Source: an uncultured Lachnospiraceae bacterium (lineage in GTDB: Bacteria > Bacillota > Clostridia > Lachnospirales > Lachnospiraceae). Taken from it: a DNA stretch of 31,879 bases. Below are positions 5,696 through 13,205 of this stretch, piece by piece (within the stretch, counting starts at the first letter, position 1; every line of letters begins with the position of its first letter). The position numbers and the translations under genes are program-made. Below the pieces are notes generated by a model, which made no database searches, was not told the origin of the DNA, and was given only the letters and a program-made list of their open reading frames with translations. Location of the stretch: the NCBI GenBank assembly GCA_947628025.1, contig CANQYH010000004.1:1-31879 (forward strand), in the 5' to 3' direction.

Positions 5696-7798
5696 ATGAA
5701 TAAAAAATATCCGAAACTTTATGACCAGCTGACCAGCTATTGCCAATCGGACGCTTACCCGTTTCATATGCCGGGGCATAAGCGGCGGACAGACGCAGCA
5801 TTTCTGGCGGAGTTCCCGAACCCTTACGGCATCGATATCACAGAGATCGACGGTTTTGATAATCTGCACCATGCCGAGGGGATATTGAAAGAATCGATGA
5901 AATGGGCGGCGTCGGTGTATGGGACAGAGCATACGTATTATCTGGTCAATGGGAGTACCTGCGGGGTGCTGGCGGCCGTGTGCGCGGCGGCAGGGCCGGG
6001 CGGAACGGTCCTTATGGCGCGCAACAGCCACAAGTCGGCGTACCATGCGGCGGCTTTGCAAAATCTGAATATCCGGTATGTTTATCCGGAGGTTATGGAC
6101 GAATTCGGTCTGCAGGGCGGAATATTGCCGGAGGAGATCGAAAAAATATTGAAAAGCAGCGGGGATAGGGAAAGTTGCGGAAATTTGACGACTGGCAGCG
6201 AAGACGGTGGAAACTGCGGAGATTTGATAATCAGCGGTGGAGACTGCGGAGGCTTGACGATCAGCGGCGAAGACGGGGAGAACTGCGGAGATTTGATGAC
6301 CTGCGTCAGGGCTGAGGAAACTTGCGGAAATCTGACAATCAGCGCCGGAACTGACAAAAGCTGCGAAGACAGCCGAATTTCGGCAGTATTTATCACGTCG
6401 CCTACTTATGACGGCGTGGTGTCGGACGTGCGCGGGATCGCGGAGGTCTGCCACCGTTACGGCGTGCCGCTGATCGTAGATGAGGCGCATGGGGCGCATT
6501 TTCCGTTCGGAACGGAGCAGCGCTTTGGTCAGGGAAAACATATTTTTGATACGGCTTCGGATGCGGAAACGGAGGATGCGGCCGCGCGGGGCAAGATCAT
6601 TTCGGACAGGACATTTCCCCTCTCCGCGCTTTATTGCGGAGCGGACATAGTGATCCACAGCCTGCACAAAACCCTTCCTGCGTTTACCCAGACAGCGCTT
6701 TTGCATGTCTGCGGGGAGAGGGTGGACGTGGAAAAGCTGGAATATTATCTGCAGGTATTCCAGACCAGCAGCCCCTCCTATGTGATGATGGCGGGGATCG
6801 AACGCTGCGTCGAATACATGGCGGGGGACGGACGTCGGGAAATGGAACGATTCGCGCAGCGGCTGGGCAGTTTGCGGGCGTCTTTGCGCGGGCCGGACGG
6901 TTTGCGGCGCCTGCGGCTTTTGGAACGATCGGCGGTCGGACCGGCGGGCGTGTATGATCTGGACGAGTCCAAGATCATTGTGTCGACCCGCTTTGCGGGA
7001 GAATCGGAGATCGGCGGTTCCTGGCTGGCCGGGCGTCTCCGAGAGATATATCATTTGGAAATGGAAATGTGCGGGGCTGATTATGTGACGGCCATTGTGA
7101 CGCTGATGGATACGGAAGAGGGATTGGAACGGCTGCGGCACGCTTTGCTGGAGATCGACCGGGAACTGGAAGCGGGATTCGAAGACGGTCAAAACGAAAA
7201 AACGATGCGATCGCCGGGACAGGAAAAGCGAGGGGAGCCGGGAGAGATATTGAGCCAGAGAAAGATATCAGAGCCGGGAGAGGTATTGGCGCAAGGGGAG
7301 ATATCGAAGCCGGGAGAATTATCGGAACCGAGGGAGTTATCGGAGCCGGAAAAACTATCAGAACAGAGAGGGTTACTGGAACAGGAAAAACTATCAGAAC
7401 AGAGAGAGTTACTGGAGCAGGAAAAACTATCAGAACCGAGAGAGTTGCTGGAACCGGGAAAATTATGCGGGCCAGGAGAATCATCGACCCGTCGGCCGCG
7501 ACTGACACAGACGACCGGCCATTTTATAGATAGCGCCAGGCTGCCGCAGCCCCGTGCGGTATGTTCCATCCATGAGGCGCTTTGCCGCCCGGCATATTCC
7601 CGGCGGATGGAAGATTGCGAGGGGCGGATCTCCGGCGAATATGTGTATCTGTATCCGCCCGGCATTCCGATTTTAGCGCCGGGAGAGATCGTCACGCGGG
7701 AGATCCTGGATGTTATTGCGGATTACCGCCGCCGGGGGCTTTCGGTTCAGGGACTGCGGGATCATACGGCGCGGGAGCTGCGAGTGATCGGAGAATGA
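5696..7798 (+). CDS. Orn/Lys/Arg decarboxylase-family PLP enzyme with three extra insertions
   Basis: Fold type I PLP enzyme of the YaaO/SpeA-like family. Landmarks: N-terminal YPFHMPGHKRR, an NGSTCG phosphate-binding region, VDEAHGAHF (D262, H265) and SLHKT with the Schiff-base lysine K325; the C-terminal YVYLYPPGIPILAPGE matches the family. Relatives are about 480 residues; this has 700. The excess sits in three inserts: residues about 157-226 (repeated CGNL/CGDL units), about 275-305 (charged, between DEAHGAHF and SLHKT) and about 500-597 (SEPRELLEQEKL-like units). The core motifs are intact, so activity is plausible; the substrate (lysine, arginine or ornithine) cannot be read. It starts 29 bases before tmk and is probably co-transcribed with it, matching the yaaO-tmk order in Bacillus. 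Cytosolic. Confidence 0.85.
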   Translation: MNKKYPKLYDQLTSYCQSDAYPFHMPGHKRRTDAAFLAEFPNPYGIDITEIDGFDNLHHAEGILKESMKWAASVYGTEHTYYLVNGSTCGVLAAVCAAAGPGGTVLMARNSHKSAYHAAALQNLNIRYVYPEVMDEFGLQGGILPEEIEKILKSSGDRESCGNLTTGSEDGGNCGDLIISGGDCGGLTISGEDGENCGDLMTCVRAEETCGNLTISAGTDKSCEDSRISAVFITSPTYDGVVSDVRGIAEVCHRYGVPLIVDEAHGAHFPFGTEQRFGQGKHIFDTASDAETEDAAARGKIISDRTFPLSALYCGADIVIHSLHKTLPAFTQTALLHVCGERVDVEKLEYYLQVFQTSSPSYVMMAGIERCVEYMAGDGRREMERFAQRLGSLRASLRGPDGLRRLRLLERSAVGPAGVYDLDESKIIVSTRFAGESEIGGSWLAGRLREIYHLEMEMCGADYVTAIVTLMDTEEGLERLRHALLEIDRELEAGFEDGQNEKTMRSPGQEKRGEPGEILSQRKISEPGEVLAQGEISKPGELSEPRELSEPEKLSEQRGLLEQEKLSEQRELLEQEKLSEPRELLEPGKLCGPGESSTRRPRLTQTTGHFIDSARLPQPRAVCSIHEALCRPAYSRRMEDCEGRISGEYVYLYPPGIPILAPGEIVTREILDVIADYRRRGLSVQGLRDHTARELRVIGE
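6173..6373 (+). repeat. Degenerate tandem repeat inside the decarboxylase
   Basis: About five diverged copies of a unit built on TGCGGAGATTTGATAATCAGC, giving SCGNLTT, NCGDLII, DCGGLTI, NCGDLMT and TCGNLTI, separated by variable SGEDGE-like linkers. The reading frame is kept throughout. Relatives have only a short helix here before AVFITSPTYDG. Confidence 0.75.
7196..7485 (+). repeat. Second in-frame repeat tract in the decarboxylase
   Basis: Repeated 21-24-base units encode variants of SEPRELLEQEKLSEQ and SEPGE. The tract is rich in Glu, Leu, Ser and Pro and lies between the large domain and the C-terminal domain. Copies differ by point changes, so expansion is not very recent. Confidence 0.75.
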
Positions 7799-7827
7799 GA
7801 AAATTGTTTTGAAAAAGGAGCCGTTTT

Positions 7828-8514
7828 ATGGGAAAATTGATCGTGATCGAGGGAAGCGACGGCAGCGGCAAAGAGACTCAGACCCGCCTGCTGTATGAAT
7901 ATCTGGAAGCGCAGGGCCGCCGGGTGCGCCGGGTTTCTTATCCAAATTATGACAGTCCATCGTCGGCGCTGGTGAAAATGTATTTGGGAAGCGAATTTGG
8001 CCCGGACGCCTATGCGGTCAACGCGTATGTGGCATCGTCGTTTTATGCGGTAGATCGTTTCGCTTCCTATTTAAAAGAGTGGAAAGCATTTTATGAATCG
8101 GAGGGAGACGGCGCTGGCGAGCCTATTGTCATCTGCGACCGCTACGTGACCAGCAATATGCTGCACCAGGCTTCGAAGCTGGACTCGCTGGAAGAAAAGC
8201 TGGCGTTTCTGGATTGGGAGTATGATTTTGAGTACGTCAAAGGGGGCCTGCCTGTGCCGGACTGCGTATTTTTCCTGGATGTGAAGCCGGAAGTGTCCCT
8301 GCGCCTTATGAAAGACCGCGCCAATAAGATCACCCACGGGGCACGCAAGGATATTCATGAGGCCGATCCCGGATTCCTGGAAAAATCCTATGCCAACAGC
8401 GTGATCCTGGCGGAGCGGTACGGCTGGGAGCGGATCGAGTGCTGCGACAAGGACGGAAACCTGAGATCGATCGAAGAGATCCATGAAATGATACGCGGGA
8501 AGCTGCCTTTGTAA
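7828..8514 (+). CDS. tmk: Thymidylate kinase
   Basis: 228 residues. Phosphorylates dTMP to dTDP with ATP, an essential step in dTTP supply. The P-loop is IEGSDGSGKETQTRLL (residues 7-22); Glu replaces the usual Thr/Ser after the lysine region (GSGKETQ versus GxGKTTQ). CDRYVTSNMLHQASK gives the DRY dTMP-binding motif, and DCVFFLDVKPE the next strand. A lid-like stretch with R and K follows (MKDRANKITHGARKDIHE). Slightly longer than the common 205-215 residues. AAAAAGGAG lies just upstream. It follows the decarboxylase by 29 bases and is closed by a terminator at 8521. Confidence 0.93.
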   Translation: MGKLIVIEGSDGSGKETQTRLLYEYLEAQGRRVRRVSYPNYDSPSSALVKMYLGSEFGPDAYAVNAYVASSFYAVDRFASYLKEWKAFYESEGDGAGEPIVICDRYVTSNMLHQASKLDSLEEKLAFLDWEYDFEYVKGGLPVPDCVFFLDVKPEVSLRLMKDRANKITHGARKDIHEADPGFLEKSYANSVILAERYGWERIECCDKDGNLRSIEEIHEMIRGKLPL

Positions 8515-8520
8515 ATGGGG

Positions 8521-8545
8521 AAAGCGTCTCCGCGGGGGCGTTTTT
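8521..8545 (+). terminator. Rho-independent terminator after tmk
   Basis: AAAGCGTCTC pairs with GGGGCGTTTT across a CGCG loop (several G-U pairs) and runs into TTTTT. It begins 7 bases after the tmk stop. Confidence 0.6.
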
Positions 8546-8599
8546 GGCGAACTTCTCCCGGCATGGCAAGAATAAAAACTATACACGAATTGAAAATTA

Positions 8600-8608
8600 T
8601 GATATACT
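8600..8608 (+). promoter_or_regulatory. Possible extended -10 promoter for holB
   Basis: TGATATACT gives an extended -10 (TG, one base, TATACT at 8603-8608). No good -35 box lies 17 bases upstream. It follows the tmk terminator, and the leader to holB would be about 80 bases. Confidence 0.4.
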
Positions 8609-8691
8609 GAAACCATCTGCAGCCGGGATACTGCCATGTCCGCGGCGCGGCGGGGAATGTGGCGGAGGATTACAGCAGGAGGTGGGACTGA

Positions 8692-9681
8692 ATGGCGGGA
8701 TTTAACGATATTTTGGGCAATGACGCCGTAAAACAGCATTTTCAGAAAGCCATCGAAACGCATAAGATCTCCCATGCCTATATTTTGGCAGGGGAGGCAG
8801 GGATGGGCCGGAAATCCGTCGCCCATGCCTTTGCGATGACGCTTCTGTGCGAGAGAGGCCTCAGCCAGCCCTGTATGGAGTGCCACGCCTGTAAGCAGGT
8901 CATGGCGGACACGCATCCGGATTTGATCCATGTGACCCATGAGAAGCCGTCCAGCATCGGCGTAAAAGATGTGCGGGAGCAGATCAACGATACAATCATG
9001 ATCCGGCCGTTCAGCAGCTATTATAAGATCTATATCGTCGACGAGGCCGAGAAAATGACGGTCCAGGCCCAGAATGCGCTGCTGAAGACCATTGAGGAAC
9101 CGCCGTCCTATGCCGTGATCCTGCTGCTGACCACGAACCCGGAGGCGTTTCTTCCCACGATCCTGTCCCGCTGCGTACAGCTGAAGCTGAAACCGCTGCA
9201 GGATTCGGTGATTCGGGAGTATCTGACGGGGCGGCTGGGCATTCCGGAGAAAGACGCGCGGCCCTGCGCGGCGTTTGCCAGGGGAAATCTGGGCAAAGCG
9301 ATTCGGCTGGCCGATTCCGAGGATTTCCGGAAGATGTTTGATGAACTGACGGATTTTCTCAGGCAGGTGCGGAGCATGAGCGTGGGGATGCTGCTGGAGC
9401 GGATCCGGCGCTGGAAAGAGATGGGCATGGATCTGGACGAATGTCTGGACTTCATGCAGATGTGGTATCGGGACGCCCTGATGTTTAAAGTGACGAAAGA
9501 CGTGGACCTGCTGATCTTTCAGGACGAATATGCCGCGATCGAGGAAATGAGCCGTCAGACAGGTTACGACGGGTTTGAGAATATATTGCAGGCCATCGAC
9601 AAGGCGCGGATCCGCCTGGATGCCAATGTGAATACGGAGCTGGCCATGGAGCTGATGCTCCTGGTGATAAAGGAGAATTGA
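8692..9681 (+). CDS. holB: DNA polymerase III delta-prime subunit
   Basis: 329 residues, AAA+ clamp-loader subunit that helps load the beta clamp in replication. N-terminal FNDILGNDAVKQHFQKAI and SHAYILAGEAGMGRKSVA; the P-loop is altered (GMGRKS instead of GxGKT), in keeping with the non-catalytic role of delta-prime. A four-Cys zinc module is seen in CERGLSQPCMECHAC. IYIVDEAEKMTVQAQNALLK gives Walker B, followed by TIEEPP, and SRC (sensor region) lies in PTILSRCVQLKLKPL. AGGAGGTGGG lies upstream of the ATG. It starts a run with ricT and trmN6, as in Bacillus. Confidence 0.92.
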   Translation: MAGFNDILGNDAVKQHFQKAIETHKISHAYILAGEAGMGRKSVAHAFAMTLLCERGLSQPCMECHACKQVMADTHPDLIHVTHEKPSSIGVKDVREQINDTIMIRPFSSYYKIYIVDEAEKMTVQAQNALLKTIEEPPSYAVILLLTTNPEAFLPTILSRCVQLKLKPLQDSVIREYLTGRLGIPEKDARPCAAFARGNLGKAIRLADSEDFRKMFDELTDFLRQVRSMSVGMLLERIRRWKEMGMDLDECLDFMQMWYRDALMFKVTKDVDLLIFQDEYAAIEEMSRQTGYDGFENILQAIDKARIRLDANVNTELAMELMLLVIKEN

Positions 9682-9686
9682 TCGGT

Positions 9687-10601
9687 ATGACGAAAGTGAT
9701 TGGAGTGAGGTTCCGCAACGCCGGGAAGATCTATTATTTCGCGCCGGGGGACCGGGAGATAAGATCGGGGCAGCATGTGATCGTCGAGACCGCCCGCGGC
9801 ATAGAATACGGGTACGTGGTGCTGGGCTGCCGCGAGGTGGACGACCGGAAAGTGGTGCAGCCGCTGAAAACTGTGATGCGTATGGCGACGGCGGAGGACG
9901 ACGAGACCGAGGCGTCGAATAAAAAGAAAGAAAAAGAGGCCTTTAAGGTCTGCCAGGAGAAGATCAGGAAGCATAATCTGGAAATGAAGCTCATCGACGT
10001 GGAATATACGTTTGACAACAATAAGATCCTGTTTTATTTTACCGCGGACGGGCGGATCGATTTCCGCGAGCTGGTGAAAGATCTGGCGTCCGTGTTCCGC
10101 ACGCGGATCGAGCTGCGCCAGGTCGGCGTTCGCGACGAGACGAAGATCGTGGGAGGCGTCGGCGTCTGCGGGCGTCCGCTGTGTTGCCATTCGTACCTGT
10201 CGGAATTTATTCCGGTGTCGATCAAGATGGCGAAAGAGCAGAATCTGTCCCTGAACCCGTCGAAGATCTCCGGCGTCTGCGGCAGGCTTATGTGCTGCCT
10301 CAAGTATGAGGAAGAGACTTACGAATATCTGAACGGCAAGCTGCCGAATGTGGGCGATCTCGTGACCACCGACGACGGCCTCCGCGGCGAGGTCCACAGC
10401 GTCAATGTCCTGCGTCAGACCGTGAAAGTGCGGGTGACGGTGGACAAGGACGAGATCGAGATCATGGAGTATAGGGTCGATCAGCTGCGTTTCAAGCCGC
10501 GCCGGAAGAAAGAAAAAGTACAGGTGCAGGACGCGGAGCTGAAAAAGCTGGAGGCTCTGGAAAAGTCAGAGGGGAAATCGAAGCTCAATGACGACAAATG
10601 A
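9687..10601 (+). CDS. ricT: PSP1-domain protein RicT (YaaT)
   Basis: 304 residues from ATG 9687, chosen because AGGAG (9671-9675) is 11 bases upstream; an in-frame TTG at 9678 would leave only 2. The start overlaps the end of holB closely. RicT works with RicA and RicF in an Fe-S complex that promotes RNA maturation by RNase Y and affects sporulation and biofilm control in Bacillus (established). Visible: VIGVRFRNAGKIYYFAPG at the N-terminus, two Cys motifs (GVCGRPLCCHSYL and GVCGRLMCCLKYE) and a charged tail. Cytosolic. It overlaps the next gene by 14 bases. Confidence 0.92.
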   Translation: MTKVIGVRFRNAGKIYYFAPGDREIRSGQHVIVETARGIEYGYVVLGCREVDDRKVVQPLKTVMRMATAEDDETEASNKKKEKEAFKVCQEKIRKHNLEMKLIDVEYTFDNNKILFYFTADGRIDFRELVKDLASVFRTRIELRQVGVRDETKIVGGVGVCGRPLCCHSYLSEFIPVSIKMAKEQNLSLNPSKISGVCGRLMCCLKYEEETYEYLNGKLPNVGDLVTTDDGLRGEVHSVNVLRQTVKVRVTVDKDEIEIMEYRVDQLRFKPRRKKEKVQVQDAELKKLEALEKSEGKSKLNDDK

Positions 10602-11340
10602 GAGAGAAGCGTTTCTGCGTCCCGGCGAACGCTTCGACGATCTGGAGCGCAACGGTTACGTCATCATCCAGGACCCGTCGAAGTTCTGCTTTGGGATGGA
10701 CGCGGTGCTTTTGTCCGGGTTTACGCGGGTGCGTTCCGGCGAGCGGGCGCTGGATCTGGGGACCGGCACGGGCATTATACCGATCCTTTTGGAGGCCAAG
10801 ACCGAGGGGGAGCATTTTACCGGCCTGGAAATTCAGCCGGACATCGCGGATATGGCCGCCCGGAGCGTGGCCTGCAACCGCCTGCAGGATAAGATCGACA
10901 TTGTAAAAGGAGACATCCGGGAGGCCAGCCGCCTGTTTGGCCTGGCCTCTTTTGATGTAGTTACTTCCAATCCGCCGTATATGGTGGGCGGGACCGGACT
11001 GCCGAATCCCGACGCGCCCAAAGCGGTCGCCCGCCATGAGATCCTGTGTACGTTTGACGACGTGGCCCGGGAGACGGCCCGGCTTTTGAAAAGCGGCGGG
11101 CGTTTTTATCTGGTCCACCGGCCGCGCCGCCTGCCGGAGCTTTTGGAAACGCTGCGGCATTACCGCCTGGAACCCAAGCGCATGAAACTGGTGCATCCGT
11201 TCGCGGACCGGGACGCCAATATGGTCCTGATCGAAGCGGTACGGGGCGGACGGCCGCTGATGCAGATCGAGGCCCCGGTCATCGTTTTCCGGGAGCCGGG
11301 GGTCTACAGTCCGGAGATCCGCGACGTGTACGGGTATTGA
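10588..11340 (+). CDS. trmN6: tRNA1(Val) adenine-37 N6-methyltransferase-type enzyme
   Basis: 250 residues. SAM-dependent methyltransferase: motif I LDLGTGTGIIPILLEAK (near residue 56) and the N6-amino methyltransferase motif NPPY in VVTSNPPYMVGG. The N-terminal NGYVIIQDPSKFCFGMDAVLLSGF is typical of YfiC/YabB proteins, and the tail has the usual VIVFREPGVYSPEIRDVYGY. Predicted target is A37 of tRNA, taken from family knowledge. It overlaps ricT by 14 bases, suggesting translational coupling. Usual length for the family. Confidence 0.9.
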   Translation: MTTNEREAFLRPGERFDDLERNGYVIIQDPSKFCFGMDAVLLSGFTRVRSGERALDLGTGTGIIPILLEAKTEGEHFTGLEIQPDIADMAARSVACNRLQDKIDIVKGDIREASRLFGLASFDVVTSNPPYMVGGTGLPNPDAPKAVARHEILCTFDDVARETARLLKSGGRFYLVHRPRRLPELLETLRHYRLEPKRMKLVHPFADRDANMVLIEAVRGGRPLMQIEAPVIVFREPGVYSPEIRDVYGY

Positions 11341-11692
11341 ACGGAATAGGGTAAAAGAACGCCGTACGTTCCCCGGAGATCAGAGGCGTATATAGTTATG
11401 GAAAGATTTTACGTTCTCCAGGAAATGCCTTGCGGTTTCCAAAGACCAGTGGCAGATTATGATTATGGGATCGCCGCGTGACCGCAGGAAAAAGACTCAG
11501 ATCACGGAGATCCGCGGCGCATATAATTACAGAAAAATTCCGCGGTCCGAAGAAAAAGCATTGCAGCCCCCGGGCCTTGCGGTACAGGGACTATGGAAAC
11601 ACATTGCAGCCCATGGAGAAGCTCGCGGTTTTTAAGTTCCGCGACGAATCTATACCAGCGGACCGGAAGCATTTATCAGAAAGAGGAGACCC
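11341..11692. other. Gap with degenerate direct repeat, no gene seen
   Basis: Two similar stretches start near 11373 and 11507: GGAGATCAGAGGCGTATATA and GGAGATCCGCGGCGCATATA, each followed by similar A-rich text, with a period of about 133 bases. A weaker third echo appears near 11622. No credible gene or clear promoter. In Bacillus this spot of the cluster holds yazA, which is missing here. Confidence 0.45.
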
Positions 11693-12547
11693 ATGCCAGG
11701 AACATTATATCTGTGCGCGACCCCGATCGGCAATCTGGACGACATCACCCTGCGTGTCCTGGACACTTTGAAGCGGGTGGATCTGATCGCCGCCGAGGAT
11801 ACCCGCCACAGCATCAAGCTGCTGAATCATTTTGAGATCAAAACGCCCATGACCAGCTACCACGAGTACAATAAAGTCGAGAAAGCCAGATATCTCGTCT
11901 CGCTTCTTCAGGAGGGACAGGATATCGCGCTGGTCACTGACGCGGGCACTCCGGCGATCTCGGATCCGGGTGAAGAATTAGTCCGCCAGTGCTATGCGGC
12001 CGGTATTCCGGTCACGTCGCTGCCTGGTCCCGCCGCCTGTATCACGGCGCTGACGTTATCCGGCATGAGTACCCGCCGCTTCTGCTTCGAGGCGTTTTTG
12101 CCGCCGGATAAAAAGGAGCGGCAGCGGATCCTGGATGAACTGAAACGGGAGACGCGGACCATTATTATATATGAAGCGCCTCATCATCTGACGCGGACCC
12201 TGGCGGAACTGCGGGAAGCGCTGGGAGACCGTCCCATGACCCTGTGCCGGGAACTGACCAAGCGCCATGAGGAAGCCTGGCAGACCACGATCGGCGGCGC
12301 GCTGGCCCGTTATGAGACGGAAGAGCCGAAAGGCGAGTGCGTGATCGTCCTGGAGGGACGCAGCCCGGATTCCATTCGGGAGGAAGAAGTTCGCTCCTGG
12401 GAGGATATGGCTATCCCGGAACATGTGGCCTGGTACGAGGCCCAGGGAATGGATCGGAGGGAAGCGATGCGCCGGACCGCCAAAGACCGCGGACTCAGCC
12501 GGCGGGACGTGTATCAGGCGTTCATAGAGGGTCAGGAGCGGGGATGA
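11693..12547 (+). CDS. rsmI: 16S rRNA cytidine-1402 2'-O-methyltransferase
   Basis: 284 residues. RsmI methylates the ribose of C1402 in the 16S rRNA decoding centre (established). It shows the SAM-binding tetrapyrrole-methylase-like pattern: LYLCATPIGNLDDITLR, the conserved AAEDTRHS, VTDAGTPAISDPGEELV, SLPGPAACITALTLSG and the C-terminal IYEAPHH and CRELTKRHEE. AGAGGAG lies just before the ATG. Usual length for the family. It closes the core cluster; a weak CCGG-AAAAA-CCGG hairpin with a T-run follows at about 12561-12582. Confidence 0.93.
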   Translation: MPGTLYLCATPIGNLDDITLRVLDTLKRVDLIAAEDTRHSIKLLNHFEIKTPMTSYHEYNKVEKARYLVSLLQEGQDIALVTDAGTPAISDPGEELVRQCYAAGIPVTSLPGPAACITALTLSGMSTRRFCFEAFLPPDKKERQRILDELKRETRTIIIYEAPHHLTRTLAELREALGDRPMTLCRELTKRHEEAWQTTIGGALARYETEEPKGECVIVLEGRSPDSIREEEVRSWEDMAIPEHVAWYEAQGMDRREAMRRTAKDRGLSRRDVYQAFIEGQERG

Positions 12548-12595
12548 AGCGGTCGGAAAGCCGGAAAAACCGGTAAATTTTTGCGGCCGCAACGA

Positions 12596-12624
12596 TTGAC
12601 ACCGCAAATAATTGCTAATATAAT
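12596..12624 (+). promoter_or_regulatory. Consensus sigma-A promoter for the TWQGEI protein/BTAD operon
   Basis: Perfect TTGACA (12596-12601), 17-base spacer, perfect TATAAT (12619-12624). The start would be near 12631, leaving a leader of about 105 bases before ATG 12736. This strength suggests constitutive or repressor-controlled expression. Confidence 0.85.
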
Positions 12625-12735
12625 AAAATTACGTGTAAGAGCTTTCAGAGCAAAGAAGCTTTGTTTTGTTATTGCCTGACACAAACATCCGCAGCAGATC
12701 GATAGCCGGAAATGAGCGAAATGGGAGGTAAATGT

Positions 12736-13182
12736 ATGGATCACCCATATGGCGAATCACGTTGGACTCCCAGATATCTGCTGACCATTTATCCGGATGA
12801 GGACGGGAACTGCGGCGGCTTTTATCAGCAGGTATTTCGGCAGGAACTGGTACCGTTTTCGGAGATCACGCAGATGATTCTGCAGATTGACCATGATATC
12901 AGCACAAATGGAAAGCTCTATGCACCGGATCGCTTTCGCGTCCCGGACGGATGGGGCAGCGGGCGCGTCCCGAAGCCGGCAGCACCGAAGACCGCATTCG
13001 CGCCGAGAAAGCGGGAAAAGGGCGGCAGGACGGGTTCCAGCCATTTCCTGGTCACGATTCACTATTGCAGAAATGCCACATGGCAGGGAGAGATCCGCTG
13101 GCGGGAGAAAAATCTTCGCAGGGATTTCCGAAGTTGTCTGGAACTGACTCGTATGATCGAAGATGCGGTAGCAAACAGATAA
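12736..13182 (+). CDS. Small protein of an unrecognised TWQGEI/FRS family, copy A
   Basis: 148 residues from ATG 12736, preferred because GGGAGG (12723-12728) lies 7 bases upstream; an earlier in-frame ATG at 12712 lacks this. The C-terminal half carries FLVTIHYCRNATWQGEIRW, EK, and DFRSCLELTRMIEDAV, closely matched by the protein at 17706-18191. The N-terminal half (YLLTIYPDEDGNCGGFY) also aligns loosely with that protein. The middle is a basic Pro/Arg/Lys linker. No signal peptide or membrane segment, so cytosolic. It lies 23 bases before the BTAD regulator under one promoter. Function unknown; a partner or effector of the regulator is inference. Confidence 0.75.
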   Translation: MDHPYGESRWTPRYLLTIYPDEDGNCGGFYQQVFRQELVPFSEITQMILQIDHDISTNGKLYAPDRFRVPDGWGSGRVPKPAAPKTAFAPRKREKGGRTGSSHFLVTIHYCRNATWQGEIRWREKNLRRDFRSCLELTRMIEDAVANR

Positions 13183-13205
13183 ATTAAACTCGGCGGGGGA
13201 GCGTT

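Noticed and set aside
5621..7192. Minus-strand frame of over 500 codons opposite the decarboxylase
   Set aside because: The plus strand has clear family motifs; the minus frame is His/Arg/Gln-rich shadow sequence.
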